Positions 41,541 to 51,823 are shown, numbered from the stretch's first letter. The stretch: 64,000 bases of DNA from Ectobacillus ponti (GCF_024294785.1 NZ_JANCLT010000007.1:1-64000); one strand, 5' to 3'. Made by a program: numbers and translations. Notes: a model not told the origin generated them from the letters alone.

Positions 41541-43922
41541 ATGTTTCAAATTCGAAAGGCGGCTGTCCTTGGTTCCGGCGTCATGGGTTCCGGCATCGCT
41601 GCACATTTGGCTAATATCGGCATTCCGACATTGCTGCTCGACATTGCACCAAAAGCATTATTGCCTGAAGAAGAAGCGAAGGGCCTGACATTGGAATCGA
41701 AGGAAGTGCGCAACCGCTTCAGTTCGGCAGCGATTCAAAAGCTGTTCAAGCAGAAGCCGGCTCCTCTGACTTCGAAAGCAAACGCAGCTCTGATCACACC
41801 GGGGAATCTGGAGGATGACCTTGGCAAGCTGGGGGATGTAGATTGGATCATTGAGGTTGTTGTAGAGAATCTTGAGGTGAAGAAGCAGCTGTTCGCGCGT
41901 GTGGATGAGGTCCGCAAGCCAGGCACCATCATCAGCTCCAACACATCCGGCATCTCCATTGAGCAAATGTCCGCGGGACGCTCCGAGGACTTCTGCAAGC
42001 ACTTCCTGGGCACACACTTTTTCAATCCGCCGCGCTATTTGAAGCTGCTGGAGGTCATCCCGACAAAGGCGACTTGCCCTGACGTGCTTGCTTTCATGAA
42101 AACATTTGGCGAAGACGTGCTTGGCAAGGGTGTGGTGGAAGCGAAGGATACACCAAACTTCATCGCCAACCGCATCGGCACATACGGCCTGCTTGTTACG
42201 CTGCAGGAGCTGCTGAAAAACGGCTACAGCGTCGGCGAAGTGGACTCTGTGACAGGGCCGCTGATCGGGCGTCCGAAGAGCGCAACGTTCCGCACGCTTG
42301 ATGTAGTTGGCTTGGACACCTTTGTGCACGTCGCAAATAATGTATATGACAACGTCGATGAAACAGAACGCGATGTGTTTAAAGTTCCGGCTCTCCTGCA
42401 TGTCATGCTTGAGAACAAATGGCTTGGCAGCAAGACCGGGCAGGGATTTTTCCTGAAGCAAGGCAAAGACATCTTAGAACTGAACCCCGAAACGCTGCAA
42501 TATGAACCTCAGAAAAAATTGAAAGCACCTTCCATTGAATTAAGCAAGCAGGAGAAAGGCTTACCGAATAAATTGAAAGCGCTTGTATATGCGAAAGACC
42601 GCGCAGGAACGCTGCTGTGGAGCATCCTGATGCCGACGCTGCTGTACTCCGCGAAACTGAATGGCGAAATCGCCGACAACATTGTGGCAATCGACAATGC
42701 CATGAAGTGGGGCTTTGGCTGGGAGACTGGCCCATTCGAGATTTGGGATGCCATCGGTGTCCGCAAATCCGTTGCGAAATGGGCGGAAGAGGGCAAGACA
42801 GCTCCGGCATGGGTGCAGGAAATGCTGGAAAGCGGCCATGAGTCCTTCTATAAGAACGACAATGGCGTCTCCTACTACTATGACGATGGCGAATACAAGC
42901 CTATGGAACAAAACAAGAAAGTGATCAGCCTGAAGCAGCTGAAGGCGAAGCGCGGCGTCATCAAACAAAACAGCGGGGCAAGCCTAATTGACCTCGGCGA
43001 CGGCGTATTGTGCCTGGAGTTCCATTCCAAAAGCAACGCCATCGGTATGGACATCACCCAAATGATCAACTTTGCGGTAGATGAAGTGGCGAAGAACTAT
43101 AAGGGCCTTGTCATCGGCAATCAGGCCAAGAACTTCTGCGTGGGCGCCAACCTTGCCATGATTCTGATGGAAGCGCAGGATGACAACTACTTTGAAATCG
43201 AATGGGTTGTGAAGCAGTTCCAGGATGCCATGATGAAAATCAAGTACAGCCCGAAGCCGGTTGTGGCGGCACCATATGGCATGACGCTCGGCGGCGGTGC
43301 AGAGGTATGTTTGCCGGCAGCAGCCATTCAGGCGTCCAGCGAAACGTATATGGGCCTTGTCGAGGTTGGCGTTGGTCTGATCCCTGGCGGCGGCGGCAAC
43401 AAGGAGCTGTACATGAAGCATTTGAGTAGCCTGCCAAACGGTGTCGAGGTGGATCTGCAAAAGGTGGCGAACAAAGTATTTGAATCCATTGCAATGGCGA
43501 AGGTGTCCACTTCCGCGCAGGAGGCGTTCGAGAACAATTTCCTGGGTGCAAAGGATGGCATCAGTGTGAATGCCGACCACCTGCTGCATGATGCAAAGCA
43601 AAAGGTGCTGTCTCTGTACGAAGCGGGCTACAAGCCGCCGGTGCGCAGAAAGGTTCCGGTTGTCGGCGAGCCTGGCTATGCGACACTCTTGCTTGGCGCA
43701 CAGGCGATGCATCTGTCCGGCTACATTTCAGCATACGATCTGCACCTGGCGAAGAAGCTTGCCTACGTGATTGCGGGCGGCAAGGTGCCGTACGGAACAG
43801 AGGTCGACGAGCAGTATCTGCTGAATCTGGAGCGTGAAGCGTTCCTGGGCCTCGTGAGCGAGATGAAGTCGCAGGCGCGGATGCAGCACATGCTTGTAAA
43901 AGGAAAACCGTTACGTAACTAA
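41541..43922 (+). CDS. fadN: 3-hydroxyacyl-CoA dehydrogenase / enoyl-CoA hydratase
   Basis: A 793-residue bifunctional beta-oxidation enzyme, homologue of B. subtilis YusL/FadN. The N-terminal NAD domain starts at VLGSGVMGSGIAAHLANIG (about residue 9) and contains the SNTSGISIE and GTHFFNPPRY dehydrogenase motifs. The enoyl-CoA hydratase (crotonase) domain is in the C-terminal half (about 490-680; NFCVGANLAM, PYGMTLGGGAEVCLPAAA, EVGVGLIPGGGG). Domain order is the reverse of E. coli FadB. First gene of a three-gene operon under a FadR site. Confidence 0.97.
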   Translation: MFQIRKAAVLGSGVMGSGIAAHLANIGIPTLLLDIAPKALLPEEEAKGLTLESKEVRNRFSSAAIQKLFKQKPAPLTSKANAALITPGNLEDDLGKLGDVDWIIEVVVENLEVKKQLFARVDEVRKPGTIISSNTSGISIEQMSAGRSEDFCKHFLGTHFFNPPRYLKLLEVIPTKATCPDVLAFMKTFGEDVLGKGVVEAKDTPNFIANRIGTYGLLVTLQELLKNGYSVGEVDSVTGPLIGRPKSATFRTLDVVGLDTFVHVANNVYDNVDETERDVFKVPALLHVMLENKWLGSKTGQGFFLKQGKDILELNPETLQYEPQKKLKAPSIELSKQEKGLPNKLKALVYAKDRAGTLLWSILMPTLLYSAKLNGEIADNIVAIDNAMKWGFGWETGPFEIWDAIGVRKSVAKWAEEGKTAPAWVQEMLESGHESFYKNDNGVSYYYDDGEYKPMEQNKKVISLKQLKAKRGVIKQNSGASLIDLGDGVLCLEFHSKSNAIGMDITQMINFAVDEVAKNYKGLVIGNQAKNFCVGANLAMILMEAQDDNYFEIEWVVKQFQDAMMKIKYSPKPVVAAPYGMTLGGGAEVCLPAAAIQASSETYMGLVEVGVGLIPGGGGNKELYMKHLSSLPNGVEVDLQKVANKVFESIAMAKVSTSAQEAFENNFLGAKDGISVNADHLLHDAKQKVLSLYEAGYKPPVRRKVPVVGEPGYATLLLGAQAMHLSGYISAYDLHLAKKLAYVIAGGKVPYGTEVDEQYLLNLEREAFLGLVSEMKSQARMQHMLVKGKPLRN

Positions 43923-43934
43923 GGAGGAGAAAGC

Positions 43935-45110
<1,176 letters not shown>

Positions 45111-45161
45111 TGTTTGCATGCGGCATATAGAATATAGAAGACTCTTAAGGAGGAATTCACA

Positions 45162-46949
45162 ATGGTTGAAAAAACAGGCTTTACCGCTGTAAAGGGCGGC
45201 AGCTTTCTAGTAGATGACATCACATTCGAGCAGGTGTTCACGCCGGAGGATTTTACCGATGAGCACAAGCTGATTGCAAAGACGACAGAGGAATTTGTCG
45301 TAAATGAAGTGCTTCCTGAGCTGGAGTACCTCGAAGACCATGAATTTGAGCGTTCCGTGCGTCTTTTGAAAGAAGCAGGAGAGCTTGGCCTGCTTGGCGC
45401 GGATGTACCGGAGGAGTACGGCGGCATCGGCCTGGATAAAATCAGCTCCGCGCTGATTGCGGAAAAGTTCTCCCGCGCTGGCGGCTTCGCCATTTCCCAC
45501 GGAGCGCATGTGGGCATCGGCTCCCTGCCAATCGTGCTGTTCGGCAATGAAGCGCAAAAGCAAAAGTACCTGCCTGCACTGGCGACGGGCGAAAAGCTGG
45601 CGGCTTACGCCTTGACTGAGCCGGGCTCCGGCTCTGACGCGCTTGGCGCCAAAACAGTGGCGCGCCTGAACGCAGAGGGCACACACTATGTACTGAACGG
45701 CGAAAAGCAGTGGATCACGAACTCCGCTTTCGCTGATGTATTCGTCGTATATGCGAAAATCGACGGAGAGCAGTTCACAGCGTTTATCGTAGAGCGCGGC
45801 TTCTCCGGCGTATCCACAAGCCCGGAAGAGAAGAAGATGGGAATCAAGAGCTCCTCTACACGGACACTGATCCTGCAGGATGCCATGGTGCCGGTGGAAA
45901 ACGTGCTGGGTGAAATCGGCAAGGGTCACGTCATTGCCTTCAACATCCTGAACATCGGCCGTTACAAGCTTGGCGTCGGTACAGTCGGCTCCTCCAAGCG
46001 CGCGCTTGAGATTTCCGCGCAGTACGCAAACCAGCGCCAGCAGTTCAAGCAGCCAATCTCCCGCTTCCCGCTGATTCAAGAGAAGCTGGCGAATATGGCA
46101 GTGAAAACATATGCGGCAGAAAGCTCCGTGTACCGGACAGTCGGCCTGTTTGAAGCACGTGCAAGCCAGCTGACAGAAGAGGAAGTCAAGAACGGCAAAG
46201 CGGTGGCAGAATCCGTGGCGGAATACGCCATTGAGTGCTCTCTGAACAAGGTGTTCGGCTCCGAGGTGCTGGACTACGTGGCGGATGAAGGCGTACAAAT
46301 CCACGGCGGCTATGGCTTCATGGCGGAGTACGAAATTGAGCGCATCTACCGCGACTCCCGCATTAATCGGATTTTTGAAGGCACAAATGAAATCAACCGC
46401 CTGATTGTGCCTGGCACGTTCCTGCGCAAAGCGTTGAAGGGTGAGCTTCCATTGCTGCAAAAAGCACAGCAGGTGCAGGAGGAGCTCATGATGCTGATGC
46501 CGACAGAGGTGGGCGACGAGCCGCTGGCACAGGAGAAATACCTGGTGCGCAATGCGAAGAAAATCGCGCTTATGATTGCCGGCCTGGCAGTGCAAAAGTA
46601 TGGCAAAGCCCTCGACAAAGAGCAAGAGGTGCTCGTAAATATTGCCGATATCGTCAGCAACGTCTACTCCATGGAGTCTGTTGTGCTGCGTACGGAAAAG
46701 GCAATCAAGCGCACCGGTCTGGAGAAGAACCAGCAGAAGCTCTTGTACACGCAGGTGTTCTGCCAGGAAGCCTTCAACGAAATTGAAGCAGACGCGAAGG
46801 AAACGCTCATTGCGGTTGAGCATGGCGACACGCTGCGCATGATGCTGTCCGCGCTGCGCAAGTTCACGCGCCACACGCCAATCAACGTGATTCCGAAGAA
46901 GCGTGAAATTGCAGCAAAGATTATTGCTGAGGAAAAATACACAGTTTGA
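45162..46949 (+). CDS. fadE: Acyl-CoA dehydrogenase
   Basis: A 595-residue FAD acyl-CoA dehydrogenase, homologue of B. subtilis YusJ/FadE. Core domain about 30-410: [21 protein letters not shown]-binding strand, [29 protein letters not shown] and [33 protein letters not shown] helical C-terminal extension (about 420-595) is typical of this subfamily. AAGGAGGAATTCACA precedes the ATG. A terminator follows. Confidence 0.97.
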   Translation: MVEKTGFTAVKGGSFLVDDITFEQVFTPEDFTDEHKLIAKTTEEFVVNEVLPELEYLEDHEFERSVRLLKEAGELGLLGADVPEEYGGIGLDKISSALIAEKFSRAGGFAISHGAHVGIGSLPIVLFGNEAQKQKYLPALATGEKLAAYALTEPGSGSDALGAKTVARLNAEGTHYVLNGEKQWITNSAFADVFVVYAKIDGEQFTAFIVERGFSGVSTSPEEKKMGIKSSSTRTLILQDAMVPVENVLGEIGKGHVIAFNILNIGRYKLGVGTVGSSKRALEISAQYANQRQQFKQPISRFPLIQEKLANMAVKTYAAESSVYRTVGLFEARASQLTEEEVKNGKAVAESVAEYAIECSLNKVFGSEVLDYVADEGVQIHGGYGFMAEYEIERIYRDSRINRIFEGTNEINRLIVPGTFLRKALKGELPLLQKAQQVQEELMMLMPTEVGDEPLAQEKYLVRNAKKIALMIAGLAVQKYGKALDKEQEVLVNIADIVSNVYSMESVVLRTEKAIKRTGLEKNQQKLLYTQVFCQEAFNEIEADAKETLIAVEHGDTLRMMLSALRKFTRHTPINVIPKKREIAAKIIAEEKYTV

Positions 46950-46959
46950 TGTTGATCGA

Positions 46960-46986
46960 GCAGCCGGCTGATGCCGGCTGTTTTTG
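46960..46986 (+). terminator. Terminator of the fad operon
   Basis: CAGCCGGC / GCCGGCTG stem with a TGAT loop, then TTTTT. Confidence 0.92.
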
Positions 46987-46997
46987 TCGCGCTGCGT

Positions 46998-47165
46998 GGA
47001 ACAATAATGGTTCCGCTGAAACAAACCAAAGCGGGGAGGAACAATTCCCATTTTGAAGAGAAGGGCAGTGGAACAAAAAAGTCCGAAAATGGAACAATCT
47101 TTTTAAAAAGTGAAACAATCTCCTCAAAAAATGAAACAATTCCTGTCGGAGGTCTATTTGGTTCC
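46998..47165. repeat. 21-bp-periodic GAAACAAT repeat block, copy B
   Basis: Units starting at 47069, 47090, 47111 and 47132 are exactly 21 bp apart. The stretch from GGCAGTGGAACAAAAAAGTC through GAAACAATTCCT is nearly identical to copy A at 228-335, which has one unit more. Less regular GGAACAAT/GAAACAA motifs precede it. The interval 47166-47286 holds nothing I recognise. Confidence 0.85.
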
Positions 47166-47286
47166 TGGCATTCCTGCTTCAAAAAGAAGGAAATGGCCAA
47201 AAAGCACAGCAGCGCATCTGTTTCAATCCACAGGTCTGTCTCTGGCATATGGAATTTCAGGAAAAAACTACATGCATCCTTTATAT

Positions 47287-47314
47287 TTGAAAAACACGAT
47301 TTGTGTTGTATACT
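47287..47314 (+). promoter_or_regulatory. Promoter of the 6S RNA/SRP RNA cluster
   Basis: TTGAAA (47287-47292) and TATACT (47309-47314) with a 16-base spacer. Predicted start near 47321. Confidence 0.65.
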
Positions 47315-47337
47315 GAGTAAGCAGTGAACGACACAGT

Positions 47338-47530
47338 GTTCACAAGCATCCTGCAGTGTTCGTGATTCCGTTATGCTTGAAACCGTATTATAAATTAGGG
47401 ATTCTCATATGCTTTGCTGATGCCACGCCTGATACGGTCAGGATCGCAGACAGGCCAAGCTGCGGAACCCCACCTGCGGAGAGCGGGTTATCAAGCATCC
47501 TGGAACACGGCATACGGCGGGATATTTTCC
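47338..47530 (+). ncRNA. ssrS: Probable 6S RNA
   Basis: About 190 bases with 6S-like architecture. The closing stem TCCTGC (47349) pairs with GCGGGA (47517) and GTGTTC pairs with GAACAC, with the bulge GGCATACG on the 3' side. A second stem ATGCTTGA / TCAAGCAT flanks a large open region, and a terminal hairpin region contains CCTGATACGGTCAGG. The TGTTCG and ACGGCGG elements match conserved parts of 6S RNA of other bacteria. 6S RNA binds housekeeping RNA polymerase by mimicking an open promoter. Not checked by covariance model. Confidence 0.7.
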
Positions 47531-47557
47531 TAAACATAATGAACAACAAAAATTACA

Positions 47558-47829
47558 TACCGTGATAGGTGGGGAGCTAGCGGTGCCCTGTACTCGCAAT
47601 CCGCTTCAGCGAGGCCGAATTCCCTTCTGCGGTATGATGGATGTAAGGTTCGCCTGATAGAAGCGGCGTTGACCTCCGGAGTCCTCGCAACGAATGCCCA
47701 CGAACCTGGTCAGGCCGGGAACGGAGCAGCCATAAGTGGTGTCATTCGTGTGTCGCAGGGTAGCTCTGGACGAGCTGGCTGGATCAGCAGCACTTATGTC
47801 GTCATCACAAGGAAGGGTTCACGGTGTTA
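47558..47829 (+). ncRNA. scr: Signal recognition particle RNA (Bacillus large type, scRNA)
   Basis: About 270 bases matching B. subtilis scRNA: GGGGAGCTAGCGGTGCCCTGTA near the 5' end (Alu domain loops), AATTCCCTTC, GCCCACGAACCTGGTCAGGCCGGGAACGGAGCAGC (the S-domain SRP54-binding loop with GGTCAGG ... GGAGCAGC), and GTGTCGCAGGGTAGCTC. The ends pair as CCGTGA / TCACGG. It targets nascent secretory and membrane proteins with Ffh. It begins about 30 bases after the 6S RNA with no terminator between. Confidence 0.95.
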
Positions 47830-47860
47830 CTTACAATAAGAATACATTCGTTGTGAAATT

Positions 47861-47937
47861 GTCCAGCTATGCCGGCTGGCCCACGCCAGGGAGAACCTGC
47901 CTTCAGTGGGCCGAACGAGCCGGCTCCGCTTTTCTTA
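47861..47937 (+). repeat. Palindromic element U2 (short form)
   Basis: GTCCAGCT at the left, CTCCGCTTTTCTT at the right. Outer helix GCCGGCT / AGCCGGC and inner helix GGCCCAC / GTGGGCC are both paired. It lacks the third hairpin of the longer copies. It lies between SRP RNA and tRNA-Leu, ending two bases before the tRNA. Confidence 0.8.
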
Positions 47938-47939
47938 TG

Positions 47940-48021
47940 CCGGTGTGGCGGAATTGGCAGACGCGCACGACTCAAAATCGTGTTCTTACGAGAGTGCCGG
48001 TTCGACCCCGGCCATCGGTAT
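47940..48021 (+). tRNA. tRNA-Leu (CAA)
   Basis: Acceptor GCCGGTG pairs with CATCGGT (two G-U pairs). D-arm GGCGGAATTGGCAGAC, anticodon loop CTCAAAA in a CACGA/TCGTG stem gives anticodon CAA (codon UUG). A long variable arm and T-arm GCCGG-TTCGACC-CCGGC follow. Discriminator A; CCA is not encoded. Confidence 0.95.
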
Positions 48022-48058
48022 TATTAGAAAAATGGGAGTACCCATCATATCTGTTCTT

Positions 48059-48090
48059 GGGCGCTTCTGCTTCGGCAGGCGCCTTTTTTT
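48059..48090 (+). terminator. Terminator after tRNA-Leu
   Basis: GGCGC-TTCTGC / GCAG-GCGCC stem capped by a TTCG tetraloop, then seven Ts. Confidence 0.85.
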
Positions 48091-48250
48091 CGTGTTCATA
48101 GAAATCAGCCAAAAGAAGGAGAAAGAATTACTTGTATTGTAACAAAATTTATATAAATATGTATTTTTATAAATAAATTAAAGCTTTATAATAAAAGTAC
48201 AGATAGCCCGAATCTAATCTATCTGCCATTCACATCCAGGGGGCAATCAT

Positions 48251-48883
48251 ATGAAACAGGCAAAGAAATCAGCAGGTATTATTATGGCCGCTGTCATGGC
48301 AACAGCTGTTTTGGGAGGCACGGCTTCTGCGGCACATGGACCGCAAAAGGTACGGGCCTTGGCGCCGGCAGTCAGCACGAAAGTGGATGCAAAGCTGCAG
48401 GAAGTGAAAGCGAAACGCGATGCGAAGCTTCGTGAAATCCAGCAGAAAAAAGCGATGCTCGACAGCCAGCTGGCTGGCGTAAAAGCACGCGTAGCGCAAA
48501 AGCAGGCTGAAATGAAGGCCAAGCAGGCGGCTATGCAAAGTGCCGCAAAGCAGAGATGGCAGAATGCAAAGCAGCGCCAACAGAAGATGCTGGAGCTTCA
48601 GCAGGCGCAAGCAGCACTGCAAAACCAAATTGCATCCCTGCAGCAGCAAATGGCCCAATTGCAAACGGATATCCAAAATCTTCTGCAGCAGAAGACAAGC
48701 CTGGAGAACCAACCAGCAGCAACACAGCCAACAACAAACCAACCAGCACAACCGGCAACGCAGCCAGCAACAGACCAACCAGCACAACCGGCAACGCAGC
48801 CAACAACAGATCAACCAACACAGCCAGTAACGGATTCGACAACACAGCCGACTGCTGACCAAACTGTTCCCGGCGGACAGTAA
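48251..48883 (+). CDS. Secreted coiled-coil protein with Thr/Gln/Pro tail
   Basis: A 210-residue secreted protein. Signal peptide MKQAKKSAGIIMAAVMATAVLGGTASAA (cleavage after about residue 28). Residues about 45-150 are a long Lys/Gln/Ala coiled coil. Residues about 152-205 are a Thr-Gln-Pro tail with an imperfect 11-residue repeat of the type TDQPAQPATQP, coded by near-identical 33-bp repeats. No LPXTG or lipobox, so it is probably released or held in the wall non-covalently. The start has AGGGGGCAATCAT upstream. Family unknown. Confidence 0.85.
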   Translation: MKQAKKSAGIIMAAVMATAVLGGTASAAHGPQKVRALAPAVSTKVDAKLQEVKAKRDAKLREIQQKKAMLDSQLAGVKARVAQKQAEMKAKQAAMQSAAKQRWQNAKQRQQKMLELQQAQAALQNQIASLQQQMAQLQTDIQNLLQQKTSLENQPAATQPTTNQPAQPATQPATDQPAQPATQPTTDQPTQPVTDSTTQPTADQTVPGGQ

Positions 48884-48932
48884 ATATAGAGAAGGCCTGT
48901 AGGGAATTTCTTCAGCATACAGGCCGTATATT

Positions 48933-48966
48933 GCAGCCTCCCGGATGCCCGGAGGCTGTTTCGTTT
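48933..48966 (+). terminator. Terminator after the secreted protein
   Basis: CAGCCTCCCGG / CCCGGAGGCTG stem then TTT. A second hairpin, GGCCTGTA / TACAGGCC, lies just before it at 48893-48924. Confidence 0.75.
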
Positions 48967-49068
48967 GTCGGCATTGTTTCATGGTAAAGGAAGAGAATTG
49001 CATCAATATAACGCTGGCACAAGAGTTCAGTATATAATAGGCAGTAAAAACGAGAGGAAGTGCAGTGT

Positions 49069-49401
49069 ATGCCTCACTTGGTCCTTCGGGGAATCACGAT
49101 AGAAGCCGCAAAAGAAATGAGCCGCAGTCTGGTGGAGGAGCTGGCCGGTATCTGCGAGTGCGGAACGGACAATTTCACGCTGGAGCTCGCGCAATCTGTG
49201 TTTGTGTTTGATGGAGCTGAAATCCCGGCGTTTCCGTTGATTGAAGTCAAATGGTTCGAGCGCGGCGTGGAGGTGCGCGACCGCTTTGCCGGTGCAGTGA
49301 CACGGCATGTTAAGGAAGCGGGTGCACAAGAGGTGGAAGTCATTTTCTACCCATTATCAGAGGAGCAATACTACATAGACGGCATTCGCTGTTCAGAGTA
49401 A
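49069..49401 (+). CDS. DUF1904 tautomerase-fold protein
   Basis: A 110-residue protein like the DUF1904 family, which has the MIF/4-oxalocrotonate-tautomerase fold. The residue after Met is Pro, as in tautomerases where the N-terminal Pro is catalytic. Predicted beta-alpha-beta repeats: HLVLRGITIEAAKEMSRSLVEEL and VEVRDRFAGAVTRHVKEAGAQEVEVIFYPL. The ATG at 49069 follows GAGAGGAAG. Activity is not established for this family. Confidence 0.75.
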   Translation: MPHLVLRGITIEAAKEMSRSLVEELAGICECGTDNFTLELAQSVFVFDGAEIPAFPLIEVKWFERGVEVRDRFAGAVTRHVKEAGAQEVEVIFYPLSEEQYYIDGIRCSE

Positions 49402-49427
49402 AAGCCCGGGATTTCCCCGGGCTTTTG
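49400..49427. terminator. Bidirectional terminator
   Basis: AAAAGCCCGGG / CCCGGGCTTTT between convergent genes. Confidence 0.85.
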
Positions 49428-50552
49428 TCATGCAAACCGAATCATCAGCTGAATAATCTCTGAGCGGCTGGCAATGCGGACAGGCGGTCCCCATGTGCCA
49501 AAGCCGGAGGAGACGACAACATGCATCTTTTCCTTCAGCATATAGCCCCAATCCAGTTCAAACAATCGCTTTGTAATGAGATGGTTTGGCGCAAACTGCC
49601 CGCGGTGCGTATGGCCGCACATGAGGACATCCGCACCGGCGGCCGCTGCTTTGTCAAAATGGTACGGCTGGTGGTCCATCAGCAGCACCGGCTTGCTTTT
49701 GTCCAAATCAGCGAGCAGGTCTGCCACCGGAAGCCGTCCCGCCTTATCCATGGACTCCGCTGTTTTGTCCTTGCGGCCGGCCACGTAGAAGGAGTCGGCA
49801 ACCAGCACTGTCTCATCCTGCAGCACCCGGATGCCGATGGAGTTCATCTGCCGGATATACTCCGGAATATGCCCGCCATAATACTCATGGTTGCCAAGAA
49901 CGGCATATATACCGTAGCGGGATTGCAGCCCCTTCATCACCTGGGCCATCTCCTTTCTGATGAACGGCTCAATAACATCATCAATGACATCGCCCGGCAG
50001 CAGAATCAGATCCGGTTTCATCGCGTTCATTGCTTTCACTAAGCGCCCCAAATGCCTGTTTTCCACAATGTTGCCAAGGTGAAGGTCAGAAGCCATCGCC
50101 ACCCGCAGCTCCTTGAAGTCGCCGCCCGGCTTGTCAATGTGCAGCTCGTAGGTGCGGATAATCGGATTCCAGGCGTTCCAGGAACCGATGCCAAGCAGAA
50201 GCGCCAGCACGAGTATCACAAATGTGCCCAGCACAGGCACATAAGTGGTTGTGGGTACACCGGCTGAGTGGAGGCCCCAGGCGATTAAGTCAGCAACCGG
50301 CAGGAGGATGAGAGCAAATTCCAGCAGCGCAAAGTAGTACGAGCCGACCCATTGAAAGGCGCGGCCCAGAACGCCCGGCACTATTTTGAAGCGGCCAAAC
50401 ACATAAGAAAGTGATACGATCCAGAATACAATCCAATACATGGCGGCCGGCACCGGCACTTCAAAGAAGGACAGCAGGAAGGAACCATGCCAGCCAATGT
50501 ACACATTCAATGCCGCAAATATCAACAGCATGAGCAAGAAACGAATGACCAT
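49428..50552 (-). CDS. Membrane metallophosphoesterase (YkoQ/YkuE-type)
   Basis: A 374-residue protein with four N-terminal helices (about 4-22, 34-55, 65-90, 105-130) and a C-terminal calcineurin-type phosphoesterase domain (about 150-374). Metal-ligand motifs are intact: SDLHLG, PGDVIDD, GNHEYY, LMDHQP and CGHTHRGQ. Helix layout matches B. subtilis YkoQ. The catalytic domain should face the cytoplasm or outside depending on the even helix count. Start ATG at 50552 after GGAGCGCACTCTT. Substrate unknown. Confidence 0.87.
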   Translation of the reverse strand: MVIRFLLMLLIFAALNVYIGWHGSFLLSFFEVPVPAAMYWIVFWIVSLSYVFGRFKIVPGVLGRAFQWVGSYYFALLEFALILLPVADLIAWGLHSAGVPTTTYVPVLGTFVILVLALLLGIGSWNAWNPIIRTYELHIDKPGGDFKELRVAMASDLHLGNIVENRHLGRLVKAMNAMKPDLILLPGDVIDDVIEPFIRKEMAQVMKGLQSRYGIYAVLGNHEYYGGHIPEYIRQMNSIGIRVLQDETVLVADSFYVAGRKDKTAESMDKAGRLPVADLLADLDKSKPVLLMDHQPYHFDKAAAAGADVLMCGHTHRGQFAPNHLITKRLFELDWGYMLKEKMHVVVSSGFGTWGPPVRIASRSEIIQLMIRFA

Positions 50553-50755
50553 AAGAGTGCGCTCCTTTTGTAGAATAGGTCTATTATAGTACAAGCGCGT
50601 GCCAAAGACATAAGAGAACGGCTCTGCCGCTTTGCATTGCGGGATAGATACATCTTTACATACTTTTAAAAGTAATTATTTTTCTTTTTGGAGTAACAAA
50701 CGGTTGCTTCCGAGCGTATTATCTATTACTATAGGAAGTAAGGAGGGGATGGTAA

Positions 50756-51814
50756 ATGCAGGAAAACATAAGGCTGAATGCAGCGCTGCTGCGAAAGCGG
50801 GTGCCGAATTTGACGGCTGCCGCCAAAACAGTCGGGCTGCGGCCGGCGACGGTATCCAATTTGTGCACCGGAAAAATTCCGGTTGGCCGGGCGGAAGTCA
50901 GAACCATTGTCGCATTGGCGGAATTGGCGGGCTGTTCACTGGACGAATTAATCCTGAAGGGGGAGAGCATGACCATGCTGGAAACAGGAATTAAAGTCGT
51001 GGATTTGTTTGCACCGATGATTCAGGGGGGAACAACGGGGATTGTGGCACGGGCTCAGATTGGGCAGCTTGTGCTGCTGGCGGAGGTGTTTGAACGGCTC
51101 CGCAAGCAAGGATACCGGACAGTGCTGCTCGTGCCCCAGCTGGATAAGGCAGTGGTGGAGGAAGTGCGGTCAGTTTCCGATGCCCTCTGCACAAGTATTG
51201 ATGAGGCATTTGCGGAAGTGAACCTGGCTGCTGACAAGGAGAAGGTTGTGCTTGCCGCAGATCGTGCTTTTGTACTGAACGGCAAGCTGTTTCAGCTGCG
51301 TGAGCGCCTGGATGAGGCGGGGATTGCCCCAATCACGACGCTGCTGTTTGACCCGACCGGGGAAGCGGTGGATGAAGAAGATCCGTACGGGCCGCTCGAT
51401 ACGCTTTGGCAGCTGGACGTGGACCTGGCGGCGCGGCGCTTGTACCCCGCAGTGAGCCCGGTGCATTCTGTATCGGCACTGATTGAAAGCGGAATGACAG
51501 AGGCGGGGCACATGGCTGTCTGGCAAAAAGCGAAGAAGCTGCTGCGCCGTTACCGGGAAATCCGATCGCTTGTCAATGCCCTTGGCTTCGATAAAATTCC
51601 GGAGGCTGATCAGCAAACATACCGCCGCGGCGAGCGGCTGGAGGCATTTTTCTCGCAGCCTTTTTATGTGGCAGAGCCGTTTACGAAGAAAACGGGGGAG
51701 AACGTGAATCTGCGGGATGTGCTGCATGGCGTGCAGCGGATTTTGGACGGAGCTGCCGACGGCTGGGAGGTACAGGAGCTTGCGTACATTGGCGGGCTGC
51801 CAAGCAAGAGGTAG
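50756..51814 (+). CDS. HTH protein fused to degenerate F1-ATPase beta-like domain
   Basis: A 352-residue protein. Residues about 5-68 are an XRE-like helix-turn-helix (LTAAAKTVGLRPATVSNLCTGK, then LAELAGCSLDELI). Residues about 72-350 follow ATP synthase beta: ETGIKVVDLFAPMIQGG matches ETGIKVIDLLAPYVKGG; RLYPAVSPVHSVS matches GIYPAVDPLVSTS; the C-terminus FFSQPFYVAEPFTKKTGENV matches the FLSQ-FHVAEQFTG segment. The P-loop GGAGVGKT position reads RAQIGQLV (residues 99-106), so Lys and Thr are lost and ATP hydrolysis is unlikely. AAGGAGGGG precedes the ATG. Single-gene unit. I infer a regulator built from a captured ATPase fold; its ligand is unknown. Confidence 0.85.
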   Translation: MQENIRLNAALLRKRVPNLTAAAKTVGLRPATVSNLCTGKIPVGRAEVRTIVALAELAGCSLDELILKGESMTMLETGIKVVDLFAPMIQGGTTGIVARAQIGQLVLLAEVFERLRKQGYRTVLLVPQLDKAVVEEVRSVSDALCTSIDEAFAEVNLAADKEKVVLAADRAFVLNGKLFQLRERLDEAGIAPITTLLFDPTGEAVDEEDPYGPLDTLWQLDVDLAARRLYPAVSPVHSVSALIESGMTEAGHMAVWQKAKKLLRRYREIRSLVNALGFDKIPEADQQTYRRGERLEAFFSQPFYVAEPFTKKTGENVNLRDVLHGVQRILDGAADGWEVQELAYIGGLPSKR

Positions 51815-51823
51815 AGGCAAAGA

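Noticed and set aside
45207-47051. 614-codon minus-strand frame opposite fadE
   Set aside because: Antisense of a clear acyl-CoA dehydrogenase; Cys/His/Leu-rich translation typical of shadow frames.
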